Shown here one piece after another: positions 11,501 to 26,500 of a stretch of 64,000 bases of DNA. A program made the position numbers and the translations under genes. The stretch lies in assembly GCA_021014325.1 (NCBI GenBank), contig CM037474.1:6427130-6491129 (forward strand), in the 5' to 3' direction. Position 1 is the first letter of the stretch; every line of letters begins with the position of its first letter. This DNA is from Plazaster borealis (taxonomy: Eukaryota > Echinodermata > Asteroidea > Forcipulatida > Labidiasteridae). Below the pieces are notes generated by a model. The model was given only the letters and a program-made list of their open reading frames with translations. It was not told where the DNA came from and searched no databases.

Positions 11501-14500
11501 CTTATTTTGCACTGGAAGGGTATTGAATACGATGGCAATTGACACCATTTTAACGTGAGGTTAGAGACTTGTAATGTTTTCCACACTCACATGTCTATTG
11601 GAAAATGAGAACATCACAAAATTGAATTGGTCATTTCCCTTCCTCTTTAAGTTAATGTCATGGATAAGCTGTTTGCCATTGGTTGTGTACAACCTTAAAG
11701 CTGACTTCCACATTAGACTTACAAATGTTGCCCCAAATGTTATTTAGGGATTGCCCCAAATGTTATTTAGGGAATAAAACAGTGGCGACGAGGTCTTAAA
11801 CGGCCTGTTAAAAATCGCAGGGTCTTGGTCGTGCAATAGAAGATTGAGTAGAAGACTGAGCCGAAGGCGAAATGGCCGCGCAATTATTTTTTGAAATTGA
11901 TGCTCGTTATTTTATAAGACAGTGAATTATTTATTTATTTTTCTTTTTGTTTGATGTGGCTACTCAAGGTGCGGGACTTTCTCAGCTACATTCGTCCAGT
12001 GAACATTTATCCTAATGTAATTCCTTACAGATGTACAGAGGAAAAAATTAATGAAAGGTAAAAATCTCAATCATTCCCCACCCCCCCCCCCCCCCCCGAG
12101 AAAAAACACCCCAAAACCCAAACAAACGAACAATAGAACAGCATTGAAACAAAGCAATCAAAACATTATTTATCTGGATTGACACTATACTTTAAAGGGG
12201 CTGTGGTCTTGATCAAAGTAGGCCTATGACTTTACATGGAATTATGAACTCTAACCCAGCTCTCCATAGAGTTGATACGGAGGGAGGGCGCATGTGCAGT
12301 AACTGGGTGAGAGTTCATTATTCCATGTACAGCCACGGGGTTGCTTTGATCATGACGACAAAGCCCTTTTATTAATTTTTAAAGATTTGGGGTTGAACAA
12401 AGAAAAATTGACCAGAGCGGGATTTGAACCAACGACCTCAGGATTAACGTGCTGAAGGGCATTGGTTCAAATCCCCCTCTAGTCAATTTTTCTTTGTTCA
12501 ACCCCAAATCATTTAAAACTCACCCAGTCAGTTTCCCTTGTGGTTTATTATTTAATATCTAAAGATATTAGGATTTGCAGAAGGACTGGCATGTATTTTT
12601 TATCATCAGTACAATATCACTAAAATAAATTGAGATTATTTAAAGAAATCTGATGATTGATTAAGTTTGACAGTCAGTGTGAAAGGAACACGGGACACTA
12701 GACCCCTCTAGTGATGAAGTCACGGTTCGTTTACGGCACTGAACACGTTTGGAAATTGTCAAAGACCAGTGTTCTCACTTGGTGTATCCCAACATATGCA
12801 TAAAATAACAAGCCTGTGAAAATTTGGGCTCAATTGGTCATCGAAGTTGCAAGAAAATGATGAAAGAAAAAACACCCTTGTTGTACAAATGTGTGTACTT
12901 TCAGATAGGAATAAAAACTTCTTGCAAGAAGTTTTTATTATTTTAGTGAGAAATTACCTCTTTCTCAAAAACTATTATTCAGAGGGAGTCGTTTCCTACA
13001 ATGTTTTATACTATAAACAGCTCTCCATTGCTTGTTACCAAGTAAGTTTTTATGCTAATATTTGTTTTGAGTAATTACCAAACGTGTATGATACCTTTAA
13101 AGGGACACGTTGCCTTGGAGTGGGCACTTTGGGCTATGAAAAATGTTTGGAAGCATTTGTTATAAAATGAATATGGTTGAAAAGATGTTGTGTGGTTTTC
13201 CTTTTACTTCGTGAACTACCACGGTCTGCCATTTTGTAGAACCACATTTATTTACTCCACAAAGTGCCGGACCGTGTTAGTTCAAGAAGTAAAAGGAAAG
13301 CAAACTGAGCTATCTAGCCCTAATGTTTGCGGTCTCCCTATTTTGTCAATATCTTTGTTCGGGGGTGCCAATGTAAAAAGTCGCATCCCCTTAAGGCGAT
13401 CCCTCTGCTGCTTCCCAGGTTGTATCGTAAACTTGGGTGTGCTCCCTGGTTATACGTCAGTTACAGGGTGAATGGCTTCTGACTGGCACCCCCCAACAAA
13501 GATATTAACAAAATAGGGAGACTGCCAACATTAGGGCTAGATAGCTCAGTTTGTAGAGCACCGGCACGTTAATCCGGAGGTCGTTGGTTCAAGTCCTGCT
13601 TTTGTTGATTTTTCTTTGTTCAACCCATAAGTAAGTTTCCTTTTTGCCTTAATAATTTATATTTGAAGAAAAAATTCACAGCCCCTTAAGATGACCCTCT
13701 GCTGCAGCTTCCCAGGTATCGTAAATTTTGGTGTGATCCCTGGCTACACGGCAGTTACATGTGAAACGGCTTCTGACTGGCACCCCTGAACTAAGATTTT
13801 GACAAAATAGAAAGACCGCCAGCTAACATTAGTGCTAGGCACCGTTAATCCAGAGGTCGCGTGTTCAAATCTCGCTGTAGTTAAGTTTTCTTTGTTCAAC
13901 CCAGAAATACATTGTAATATGTTTGCAGTTACATTGAACTTGAAACTTCTTAAATGTTACTTAAAGATTGAAGGATCTGAAGAGATGTACAAAGAAATGT
14001 GAAGTCAGTGAGACATCTTCTTATAAACCACTTGGCAAACTTAAAGTATCAGCAAGGACAGTCAGGAGATATAATGCAGGTAAGTTTGCTTAGCATGTTC
14101 CAACATCATAAAGATGTTAAGCATGTTCCAACGTCATAAAGATGCTTAGCATGTTCCAACCTCATTAAGCTGCTCAGCATGTTCTAATCTCAACAAGCTG
14201 CTAAGCGTGTTCCAACCTCATTAAGTTGCTTAGCATGTTCCAACCTCATAAAGCTGCTTAGCATGTTTCAACCCCATAAAGCTGCTTAGCATGTTCCAAC
14301 CTCATAAAGCTGCTAAGCATGTATCAACCCCATAAAGCTGCTTAGCATGTTCGAACCTCATTAAGCTGCTTAGCATGTTCCAACCTTATTAAGCTACTTA
14401 GCATATTCTAACTTCATAAAGCTGCTTAGCATGTTCCAACCTCATTAAGCTGCTTCGCATGTTCCAACATCATAAATTGCTTAGCATGTTTCAACCTCAT

Positions 14501-17500
14501 TAAGCTGCTTACCATGTTCCAACCTCATTAAGCTGCTTAGCATGTTCCAACTTCATAAATCGCGCTTAGCGTGAAAATATGAAATGATTGCATGTCCATA
14601 GCTGCAATTTTGCCATTTTGATATTGCTGTACCTTAAACTTGATTCAAAGCCTTGATTGGGCAATCCTAAATCCTATGGATTAGTTTTTATTGTACCATA
14701 CAAAGTAGGCCCATGTTTGTCCCATCATTGTTCACAGCTGACAAATCAGTTTTACTATACAGGAAGACCACAGTCCGTTTGATAAAATGAAACAAGGAAA
14801 TAGGATGTTGGAATACTAATATGAGCTACACACAAGTTATCAAATGACGCAATTTATTGTCATCTCATTCTGCCTGGTCAGGTTTTTTTGAAACTCCTTT
14901 TGGTAATATAGCCTTGAACATAACCTGCTGTTTTTATGTGCGTAACCTGTTGGATGACATCATTTTTAAATTGATATATAAATAATGAGAGCACAACATT
15001 TTTATAGAATTCTTTGCTAAAATACCAGCACAGACAGAGGTAGCAACATGGATGCTCAGAACAAGCAACAGATATTGATTTTCTGGCTTTGGTTGATGCT
15101 AACCATCTCTTTAGCTTCAATGCAAAATATTACAAATAGAGAGGGGTGCAACATTTACGGCTTGGAAAGCACCGTGGACTGCAGTGGAAGGAGATTAACG
15201 ACTTTACCAAATTCTCTGGCCATCAACGAAACCCTGACTTTTAACTTCAGTGAGAACGCCTTGCAGCGCTTTCCCGGAGGAACTGTACGATTTACATCAC
15301 CCCGTCTTGAAACCTTAGATTTGTCCAACAACCAGATTGAACAGTTTGATCCTATGGCGTTTGGGTGGCTACCGTCTCTCAAATACCTGCATGTCAACCA
15401 CAACAAGCTTTCTTCAATTATGAGTGGTTCTTTTATCAATTTGAGCAACCTCCAAGTTCTGGACATCAGTTACAACAACCTGTTTGACCTACCGAAGGGA
15501 CTTTGGGAAGGTCTTAAGGAGGTAAAGGAACTGCTCCTATCCAGCAATTCCCTGGTGTCACTAAAAGCAGGTGCTTTTCATTTCCTGAAACAGCTGGAAT
15601 ACCTTGATCTGTCTGCAAATCAGATCATTGATATACATGAGAATGCATTTACTGACTTGTCACTTCTAAAACATCTTCAATTATACCGGAACGAAATGAC
15701 AGAAGTCCCTCCCATCCCTAAAAACTTCAGACAAGATCTTCAGACTCTGAATCTTAGTGGAAACCCAATCAAAACATTAGGACCAGAAGCCTTTGGAAGA
15801 CTTGTGTACCTTCATTACCTTGATCTCAGTAAGATGGACCTGGAGTACGTTGACCCAACAACTTTTGACGACCTCCAGGCTCTGAATGAGCTTTATCTAC
15901 ACAAAAACAAGCTGCAGACTCTACAAGTAGAATCCATTGACCAATTGCAAAGTCTTTATTCTCTATCACTGATCAATAACCCATGGGTTTGTAACTGCGG
16001 TCTTAGTATGCTTGTTGAATATTTATTCTCAAACACAAGCAGCAATATTAATGTGGCCCAAATTGATTCCACATTCTGCAGAGATAATGGTTCCTCGAAG
16101 GTTCCCCTTCGTGGCTTAGACAGCAGCAAGTTGTGTACGTTTCCCTATACAGAGGTATTATCAGCGGTTACCGCATCAGTAGCTCTTATAACTATTATAG
16201 CCACATTTATGTTCTGTGTCTGTCGAAAAAAGAGACTGAGAATGCAGGATGCGCCAACATCTCCAGGAATCATCCCCCAGGTTTCACCAGGCATATCTCA
16301 GCAATCTTCCCCTGTAACTACGACTAACTTTGGGAATGGTGTCCCCGGTTCTTCTGGAGCCAACAGCTCCCAGTCAGGTAACGAGGATGCTGTCTTTACC
16401 ACTTCGGACCATTTCTACTCAAGTATTAAAGTTGAAACCCCCGTGTACTGCTATGCTGATAGTAGAGACTTATTGCCACAGGGACCAGGTGCCAACGCAA
16501 TCAAGTCCCCACCTAAGAGATGTTTTCCTTGTCCTTTAAAACCTGGAAAGGAGAAAGATGAGGCCAAGAAAGAAGAATTGTACCTTGAACCAATAAAGAA
16601 ACCTCCTACTAACTAGTAAAAGGTGTTTCATGAAGATGATGAATTGTACCTCAAACCAATGAGGAAACTTCCCATTAACTTGTAGAAGGTGTCTGGTGAG
16701 GTCTGTTGCCTTTTTACCAGGGCCAGCAAACCATGACCACAGGGACTCTGCGAAACAGTTGCCTGTGTACGCGCAATCCGCCACAGTGCCTCAACCACGC
16801 GTGGCATGTTAACATGACTACCGTCAAGCACGCATAGAAACTCGAATGCTAGTTAATAATATTGCCACTCCGTGTTGCGTAAGAGTTTTGCGTAAAAGTT
16901 TTGCGCAAGAGTTTTGCATGTTATTGTGTCCTCTGAAGTGGACTGGTTAAAAATAAAGAGTAATGAATGGAAAATGTCATGCCTGATAAACGTAAAATGG
17001 CCAACCACTCACAGAGCTGCCAACTCTCTCTGATTCTGCAGAAATTTCCCTGAAAATTAACCAATCTTTCCGTGATCTGATAAACAAATTTGAAAATCTC
17101 CCTGATTATGGAAACTTTTCCCCCATTATGTTGAATGAAATTCGAAATATCTCCCTGATTGTTGTGCAAAATCTCCATGATTGCAAGATGCAAATGTTGG
17201 CAGCACTGCACTAATAATGTATTGATGTATACATGTAAGCTTTATGTTTAGAGATTTTGTCCATTGCTGCTGTCATTGGTTGCTACGAAACTAGCGAACA
17301 ATAAACTTTTTATAACTTTTCCTCAGTTCTTGCTACATACACAGAAATTGGCACTTTTAATATTTCTCAAATTTTTTGAAACACACTTAAGCTGTTTTAA
17401 AGAAAGAGTAAAACGACAGTGCTTAATTATTAATTAAGATATTTAAATAAATAAATAATTAAACTGTATTATATTAACCAAGACTAACAGTTCATAATTA

Positions 17501-20500
17501 AGTTATTTAAATAAATAAATAATTAAATTATATTTTATTAACCAAGAATTTCAAGATAATCAAAAAATCCAACATAATTGTACATGGTTAGTATATCTTT
17601 TATAATGAACGATTGGCACGCTTACTTCAGGGTAGCACATTTGAAAAAACAACAGACCTGAATGGTCTATAGAATACTGGCAAGGTATTTTTGTTTTGTT
17701 TTGTCTGGTTTTAGTTTTTTCCTTTTTTTTCTCTTTAATTTCGAATCTTAAAATAAAAAATGATTTTATTTTTACAAAAACTGAAATAAGAGGTTTATGT
17801 TACCTGCATTTTTCAGTTTCTTATAAAATCACTTAACAAATTTGATATTGGAGTAATATAAAACATTGCCTTTAAATCAGCAATTGGAATTAATAATACG
17901 TTTGTAATGATAACTATAGTAATTAGTTCTAAGTATTTCATTCCACCATGCCCCAAAGTACTTCTCTATTTGTTGTTTGTTTACATTTGTACATTTAAAA
18001 GGAGGTTATTACGTTGGTAATTACTCCAAAAATTAATGACCATAAAGACTTACTTGGTAAGAAGCACTGCAGCTGTTGATAATGTATAACTTTTTGAGAA
18101 ACGATTTCCTTCTAAGGAATGTGGTTTTAGAGAAAGGCATTCAAAATAACTTTCAATCTGAGAAACGTTTCGTGCATTGAAACGTTTCTTGGATTGTGTT
18201 TTCCAACTATAGATTATTCTTCCTGCGTGGAAATAACCACTCCAGATTTTTGGCGATATCTCAAAAACGCTACCACCTTTTGGAATGAAATTTTCACAGG
18301 TTAGTTTTATTGTATATATATATACACTTATATAGGATTAAAACAATTAAATGGTTCCAAAGACCAAAGGAATACTTTGCCTTTAAATTACTTTATGTAA
18401 GAAACATGTGCATTGATTTCTGTTATTATGTTCTCCTGATGGTGGTACGGACAAAGACTTTTCAGTGTTCATCTCTTTTGTTTCTTATTTTAGGCTAAAT
18501 GCATTGTGCATGCTTTATAGTGACCATTGTCTACATGCTTTGCTTCTTAACTCTTTCAGTGCATTAGCTTTTTTATTGCGTTTTGAACCTAAAATGCCCA
18601 GCTTTTTAATTTTTTTTCAAATTTCTGTATTTAAAAAAAAAGTCTTTCTCACCAAACAAAATGTATCTTGCTGATTTGTGTTGCCTTGGTAAATCTCAAA
18701 GTCAATAGTATTTCTCAAGTGGTAATGCCCTCTCGTGATAACATGTATATTATGGGTCGTACATGTACGATTGATGACACTTTTTGAGTACATTAAAAGG
18801 ATCGTACATGTACGATAATGGCACTTTCGGAATACATAAAATAGATCGTACATGTATGACCTTGGCACTGAAAGAGTTGATGGATCTCTATGTAGTATCA
18901 CATTGTATTCTCATCTCTATAATTTCATTTTTGATAATGTAACCTTCTGTGATTTACTGTCTTTGGCTCAATACTGAACTTGGGATTACATGTTGAAAAG
19001 TGTCAATCTTTTTTTCGAAATTGGTCATATTTTTGAACGCATGAGGGCGCTTTCTCCAGGGAATGTCTTGCATCACAATTACAGTTTCATCTTATTTTAA
19101 TTGCCTGTATGTAGTTTTCTTGCATCATTGACGAAAAACATAAACATAATAATAACAAAAATGAAAAAACCCTGTTTGTTTACTTGTTTTTCATCACGTA
19201 AAAATTAGTCCACAAACGCCCTCACGCGGTCAAAAATACGGCGAATTGTGGCTGGGTGTGGTCAAAAGAAATAATTGAAAATCAAATTCAGTTTTCATTT
19301 CAAATGAAGAACTGCCTGTGCAGTGCCATTGTTAACAGTCAACCTTGTTCCAATAGCTGACCCCCGCGCCCGATAGAGAGATGTCAAGGATTCTCTCTCT
19401 TGTTTCAATTACAAAGTTGCATATTGGAAGCCAGGAAAAGCTTTTAAATACTCCTGAGCTGGGAGAATATTGATCTAAAATATCTGCTTCATTTGAGGCA
19501 TTATTTTGTTCTTCCGTATATAGGGTATATCAATTAGTCTGTCAATATTCAAAAAAAAATTAAACATTGATAATTTTGAATGGCCCCTAAATAATCTTCA
19601 AATATAATCGTTACTCTTCATTCTCCAATGGCCCTTTTTCCGTAATTATTTCATTGTCTATAGCCATGCATTGAACTTGAAAACTAAATTCTTGGAAATG
19701 TGATGAAGAAAGTCTACATGTATCTTTAGGCATTAAATCTCATTCTGACCTGTACAGGAAAACTTTAGGATGATTATGTACAATATGGAAACAATTTTAA
19801 CTATGACCAGGTCAGCATCACGATCTCTGTCCCTTCTGTTTAACCACTTTATGTCGGTATTAAAACAAAAAATCCATGCCCACCTGCGGTATTAGTTTTC
19901 AGAACTTTTTGGAGCTTCTTGAGTCATCATTTTCGTTTGAAAATATTGTTGCCACAATGAAACCCAGACATGACAAAGGAAAGACAAAATAACCCCCCGG
20001 AAAGGGATTTTACACGGCAAGTTTTCCAGAACCTGTTGTTGCTCTTTGGAAGCATCCAACAGACAGAAGTCTGTCAAAACAATATTTGCGGATGTAGACG
20101 TCATCCGACGGAAGTGGTTAATGACTGGCATTTATAAAAGTACATGTATTGTATACGGATGTAGTTTATATTCAAATAAGCAGAGTTCTTGTGTTTAGAG
20201 TAGCAATATCCTCAGTGAAGGCTAAATAAATGGAGAAATTCCTTTTCACACGTTGTAATAATACGCAATTTTTATAGTTATTTATCACACCCGGCGCCAG
20301 CAGGCATCTCAAAGTACTCCTTATTTTAACGACAGGCATGCAACGCTATGTTTTAAATTGAATTATGACACCCATTTATATAGCACTTTGTAAGGGTTGT
20401 ACAAGGTAATGTGGCATAATCTGCAGCCAACGATGCCAGAAACACCGTTGCAAACCCCTTCTCTTAAAGGCATCGTACATGTTTGGTGACTCTGAAAATT

Positions 20501-23500
20501 TATGGCAATAAAAACTTACTTGGTAAGAAGTACAGCAGCTTTGGATAGTATAATGCATTTTGAAAAAATATCACTTTTTATCCCCAAAATATTTGGAATC
20601 TTGACAAGCGTTACGATAACGCTTCTCAGAGTGTGTATTCCAATGCAGATTATTTTTCCTGCGTGGACATAACTGCTCCAGATTTTCGGCAATATCTCAA
20701 AAACGCTACCACCTTTTGAAATGAAATTTTCACAGGTTAGTTTTATGGTATATATTTACAACTATGTAGGATTGAAACAAACAATAGGCTCCAATTACCA
20801 AACGTGTACGATGCCTTTAAAGATAAGTGTACTTGGTTCTTTTATGGGTTTTTTACACAGCACATGGGACCTACATGTACGGCTTTACATGTATGCCCCA
20901 TTTGAAGGATGAAGCAATTATGGCTATTAAGTTTCTTGCTCTAGGACACAAGTGCCATGACCAGGACCTGAACCCACACTCTGACAACACCAGAATTTGA
21001 GTCTAGTGCGCTAATCTCCTTTACCATAACATCCCATTACGAAGGAAACACAATAAAGGGTACCACTTTGCGTCCGTCATGTTAGCAGTTTGTCCAATGC
21101 TTGTAATTTGGTTAATTACCTGAAACCACCCAGAACATGTTTCAACCTGTGAAAGGACATGCAGGTTTATATTGAAAAATGTTTGAACTGTTTGATTCAT
21201 TGTTTTTAAAATAATTTTTTAATCACTCTCAAATTTCTATCAAAAATAGGCGGAAAAAGTTCCCTGCTTTTTCTATCCATTTTTTGATTGAAAGTTTAGA
21301 GTGACTTAAAAATTAATAGTTCCAATCAACTCAAATTATTTTTCAGTGTAATCCTGCGTCCATTCAACATGTTGAAACACTTTTTGGATGGTTTCATGTT
21401 CTTAAAAAAAAAAAAGACAGCCATTGGAAAAACTGCTAGTGAGACATTTCGCTCGTTCCCAACGCCTCATCCAAAGGTGCTGGTATGGGCTGACGTAGGC
21501 ACATGCACATAGGATCATTCCCCCTGACCTAATAACCCCTGATCACCTCTTCCTGTTTACGAAAGATTCGACTATCAACGATAATGTAGCTTTGTTGTGT
21601 AAATCAGTTCCAAATAATTATTGTCATTCTTTGCCTTGTACTAAAATAGGGCTAGATCGCGACATTCTTCTTACTTTGGTTTAAAAAGATCGTTTACATT
21701 AGCCATGGAGCCTCATGGTGTGTGTACATGTTGTGATTGTGTGCATTGCGCTGACTGCAGAACATGTACAATCAGCCTATCCCAGCGGTCTTATATGAGA
21801 CCTGTGGGGTTGAGTGAAACGTGACGTCAGCAAAGTGGTGTACTTTATTATGTTTATTGTGGCATCTCGTGGCCGGACTCAAGCTCTGGTGTTTCTGACC
21901 AGCAGAGTGTGGGTTCGAGCCCGGTTTTTGACACTTGTGTCCTTGAGCAAGATGCTTTACCATAATTGCCTCGCCTTCCGATGGGACATTAAGCCGTAGG
22001 TTCCGTGTACTAGGATTGGTAGTGCACGTTAAAGAACCCAGAACACTTATCGTGGAAGAGTAGCGGTTAACCCCGGTGTTTCTGGTTTACATAGCAAGCA
22101 CCCTTGATCACAGGTTTCCTCAGGCTTTCGAGCTACAGTGATAAAGTTCACTTATGAGGCTTCCTTGGTTTCATTACCAGAAATATATAATAATAATAAT
22201 AATATGCTTCATTATAAGTATTATACCAGTACTAATAATTTGAAACAACACTAAAGTTTGTCAGTGCGGTTATATTGAGATTTCGTCATCCAGAGGGAAT
22301 GTACTGTCGCTGATGCTACGAAGCATCCCACTCATTTTTCTTTGTCTTTTGCGATAGAAGAATATCCCGCAGATTGTACAAAGTAAGACAACACAAGCAA
22401 GACCAACACAACTCCCAATAGTTATCTTCCGTTGGTTCGTTTCATGGGATGCATCCTCGGGGGAAGGGGTGTCACAGCTCAGACTGTGGGTGGGAACACC
22501 AAAGATGCTCTGCCCGGCAAGTTGGGGTGGGCTCAGGCACATAGGCTGAAGCTGACTGGTGTTAAACACTTGTGTGACTTGCTTGGGTGTGTAACGTTTT
22601 TCAACCCTTTGGATGAAGTCTTGAAGGTGACAGTCACACGCCCATGGATTATCACTTAAATCTATTTTAAGATTGCCACTAAGCTGTATTGAATCGAGGA
22701 TATTGTAAAATAGCGTCGTTAGCTTATTATTTGAAAGGTCCAGCTGATGGATATTTTCAAGTCCATCAAATCCATTCTCCTCAATGTTACTCAGTCTAGA
22801 ATCTGCTATGACTAATTTCTTAAGATTTGTCGCGTTCTGGAAAGAGAATGCAGGTATTTCAGTGATTGACGTTTGTGAGTAGTGAAGCATTTCCAACTGT
22901 GGCAGTTCCATTAGTGTATGTTTAGGAATTTCTTTCAGAGCTTCATTGTCGTCCAAATATAGCTCCTTTAATTCTGGAACATATTGAAAGTCCCCTTGTT
23001 CGACATAGCGGAGCTGGCAGCGTGTGAGATAGATTTTATCCAATTGTGGGATAGGCTTTAAGGCAAGGGATGGAACAAGTCCAAGAGGGTTGTCATGGAA
23101 GTTCAAGGTTGTCAGTTTATGCAGCCCTGAGAATGTAGCTTCAGTAAAGCTTGCAGCTGCCAGCATATTACCACCGAGTTCTAGATCGGTCAGCGAGTAC
23201 AGTTGACTGAAGGTTTCATCCCCGATAGTTCTTAAGGCATGGTTATTTTCTAAACTTAGCATCTGCAGATGATGTAATCCACTGAATGACTGATAGTCTC
23301 CCAGTACCGACAGGTGGTTGTAACGAATGTAAAGAATGTGAAGATTCTCCAAACCCTGAAATGCGTTTGGTGGAATATCCGTCAGAGCGTTAAAACTCAA
23401 CGACATCCAGAAAAGCAGTGTCAGACCAACAAACTGCCTAGGGTGTAGCTGTTGAAGCTTATTGTAGTACAAATACAAGTGTGTAACTTTACTCAGACCA

Positions 23501-26500
23501 TCGAATGCATTAGGTGCTAGTGTCTCAATGTTGTTGTAGTCTAAATGCAGTGACTTAAGTTGTGGGAGCCCATGGAAGGCATTGTCATCAATTATCTCCA
23601 AGTTCCCTTCTATCAGATGGAGTTCTTTCAAACGGTTGAGATTGTGGGGGACAAAAGTATAACTTGGTAGGTTGGTAAAGCGATGGTTTGGGAATTTAAG
23701 AATCGTAGTCTCTATGGGAATGTCAACCGGAATTAGTGTAGCGTCTGGACAGGTGACTGTTTGTTGGTTACATTGGCAGAGTTCTGGGCATGCCATGCTG
23801 ACCTGCCAGACTGAGACAAGGAACAGACAAACTAAGCACCAGAGAAATTCAATATGGGTTCTTTTGTAAGGTTCTTCTCTCCATGACAACACCATCATGA
23901 TCATGGAAAGTGTCTTACGGTGTTTGGGAACAAGTTGTTCACTTTCAGTTTCTTACTTTCGCTGATGTCTCTTTTTGTTGTCTCTTATGGTCTTGATGTG
24001 CCTGTGACTTGGTGGTAGATTGATCTTGCCTTAGATTCTGTGAAAGACGAAAAATCAAAATACTTTTAACTTTCAATAATCGTCATGTCAGGTGCAAAAA
24101 TGTATCTCCTAAAATGGCATATTACGCGTCAGTTTAAAATTGTCTAGACGTTAACCTCACTTAAAAATAAAGCTCATAATATCTCTCGATAAGGTGTTTT
24201 TGACCTCAACTTCCGCTTTCCACCGGAAGTAAAGGTCAAATGGTGCAACGATCTTGTATGTAGCTAGTATGGTTCTCAAGATTTACTGTTTTTGAAATAT
24301 TAAATGTTGATGTAATGTTTTGAAGTCATCATGCCGAAAAAGTTGCGGTTTCATCTACACACTAAGGTCTAGGTACATGGTAAGTTTCAAGTCTATGCAT
24401 CCTTTACTTTTTGCGAAATCTTGATGACAAGGTCTAGTGGGAAGGAATAAGACGATGGAGAAAAAACCCCACAGTACAATAACAATAGGTTTTCGGCTGT
24501 TTGCCGAACACCTAATAACCCGGATCCGGGTTATTTTTAGGTGCTATGGAGAAACATCTTGCCGGATGTACACACAAAACAAGTACGCAACGAGATACCC
24601 TGTTTTTGCATGGAGCACTTTCGTTTGAGAAACACTGCTTTTGCAAAATTGAGATACACAATTTTGCACTGAAGTGACGATATTATGAATCGAATCGCTA
24701 AAATGTGACAAATTCCGAGAATTTCAGAGACAGCATGAAGGGCTTGGGTCTACTCTAATTTAATATTATTTATTTAGAAAGTTTACGTACTGAACGTGTG
24801 CTTGAAATGTTACGAGGTGGTGATAGTAAATTTTGTTCAACATTTGTACCACATTTACCTTAGGAGTACAAATCAACAGTGCATTAAATTTAGTATACAC
24901 GAGTAGTAATACAATGTACATTCAATTACTTGGGGGGGGGGGCAAGATTGGGCCTAATTGGTAGTTTTGAATTTTAGATTGACTCTAAAGCCTACCGTGA
25001 GACAACAAGCGGTCATATAAACTGAAACTGCATGGTTGCAAACTCATTTCCTCAAAAATCAAAGAGAAAGTGCTTTGTTTTGATGTAACGATCTAATACA
25101 ACAACATCATAAGGTCTGAATTTCTGAAGTGCATGCATTCTTCACATTCAAAGTAAATCTACACATGTACATGACATGTACATGTAGGCCCCGCCCCCAA
25201 TACTTTTTGTATCTATGTCACTGTTACGAGATTGTAAAGTTCTGACACGTTGTTGCAATATGACAATCAGAAAGCACCTTTTAAACTGTCTTTGTGCTTC
25301 TCTTTTGATGGAGGGGTAGCAGGGTAGGAATAGACACACCATGGACAACCAAGGTTTTAAATACACACACATCCACACACAAGGAGGTCACATGGTTTAC
25401 ATATGAAAGAACCATTCATAACAAAGAGATTCATTTACAATCACATGATGGCATTGAGGGCGAGATCATTGCTTACATTACCTTCACCTACTTCCTTCCT
25501 GAGTGGAATTCTGAAAATTTAGTACAACTACCACTTCTCTAGCTCTACACGGGAACTACCTTTTCTGTATATAATTTATCTGTTTTAATCTGTTTTTTGA
25601 TTACCACTAGTCCACTACATGTAAATATTCATGTACAATATTGTCAAAATTGTCCTGGCAGTCCAGGCAGAATAATGGCTTGGTTTATATCAGAGCAGAG
25701 GAGAGGGTACGCATCATAAAGGCAGTTGTTTGTTTTCCTGCAGGAGGTCATGGGGGCAACAGCTTGTAGATTGCACCATTATTACACTAGGGGTGTTTTG
25801 TATTTTATTGTGGGGAGGTGGTAAAATGAACAGGTTAACATACACCATTGCACTGTGCATAAACAGTACATGTACCAGTAGTCTTGAATTAAAGGGATTG
25901 TATATGTTTGGTAATTGGAACCCACTGTTTGTTTCAATCCTATATAGTTGTAGATACATACCATAAAACTAACCTGTGAACATTTCATTTTAAAAGGTGG
26001 TGGCGTTTTTGAGATATTGCCGAAAATCTGGAGCAATTATGTCCACGCAGGAAGAATAATCTGCAATTGTAATACACAATCTGAGAAACGTTAATCTCAG
26101 ATTCAAATTTTGGGGGATAAAAAGTGATATATTTTTCCATAATCTCAGTACTTGTAAGTGAAAAGTTTCTCAAAATGCATTATATCCAAAGCTGCTGTGC
26201 TTCTTACCAAGTAAGGTTTTATTGCCATTCATTTTTAGAGTCATTACCAAATGTATACAGACCCTTTAAAGTCTGCCATCCTCAAGTCAGTGTTCATGAA
26301 ATAAAATTAATACAAACAAGTATGAAAATTAATGACAGCAAACTACGACAAGCAAACAGGATGATGCATTTAGGGGCCATAGAAAAATAGCTTTACAAAC
26401 AGCATGACAAACTCCATGTTCGGAAGTACAGCTTCTCACATCGAGTTGTTGACGATTGGAACAACTTGTCAAATGAAATTGTGTCAGCTCCTTCCAGGAA

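Noticed and set aside
11300..11558. Two overlapping ORFs of 66 and 83 codons
   Set aside because: They lie inside a TTAA-flanked foldback and reflect its arms.
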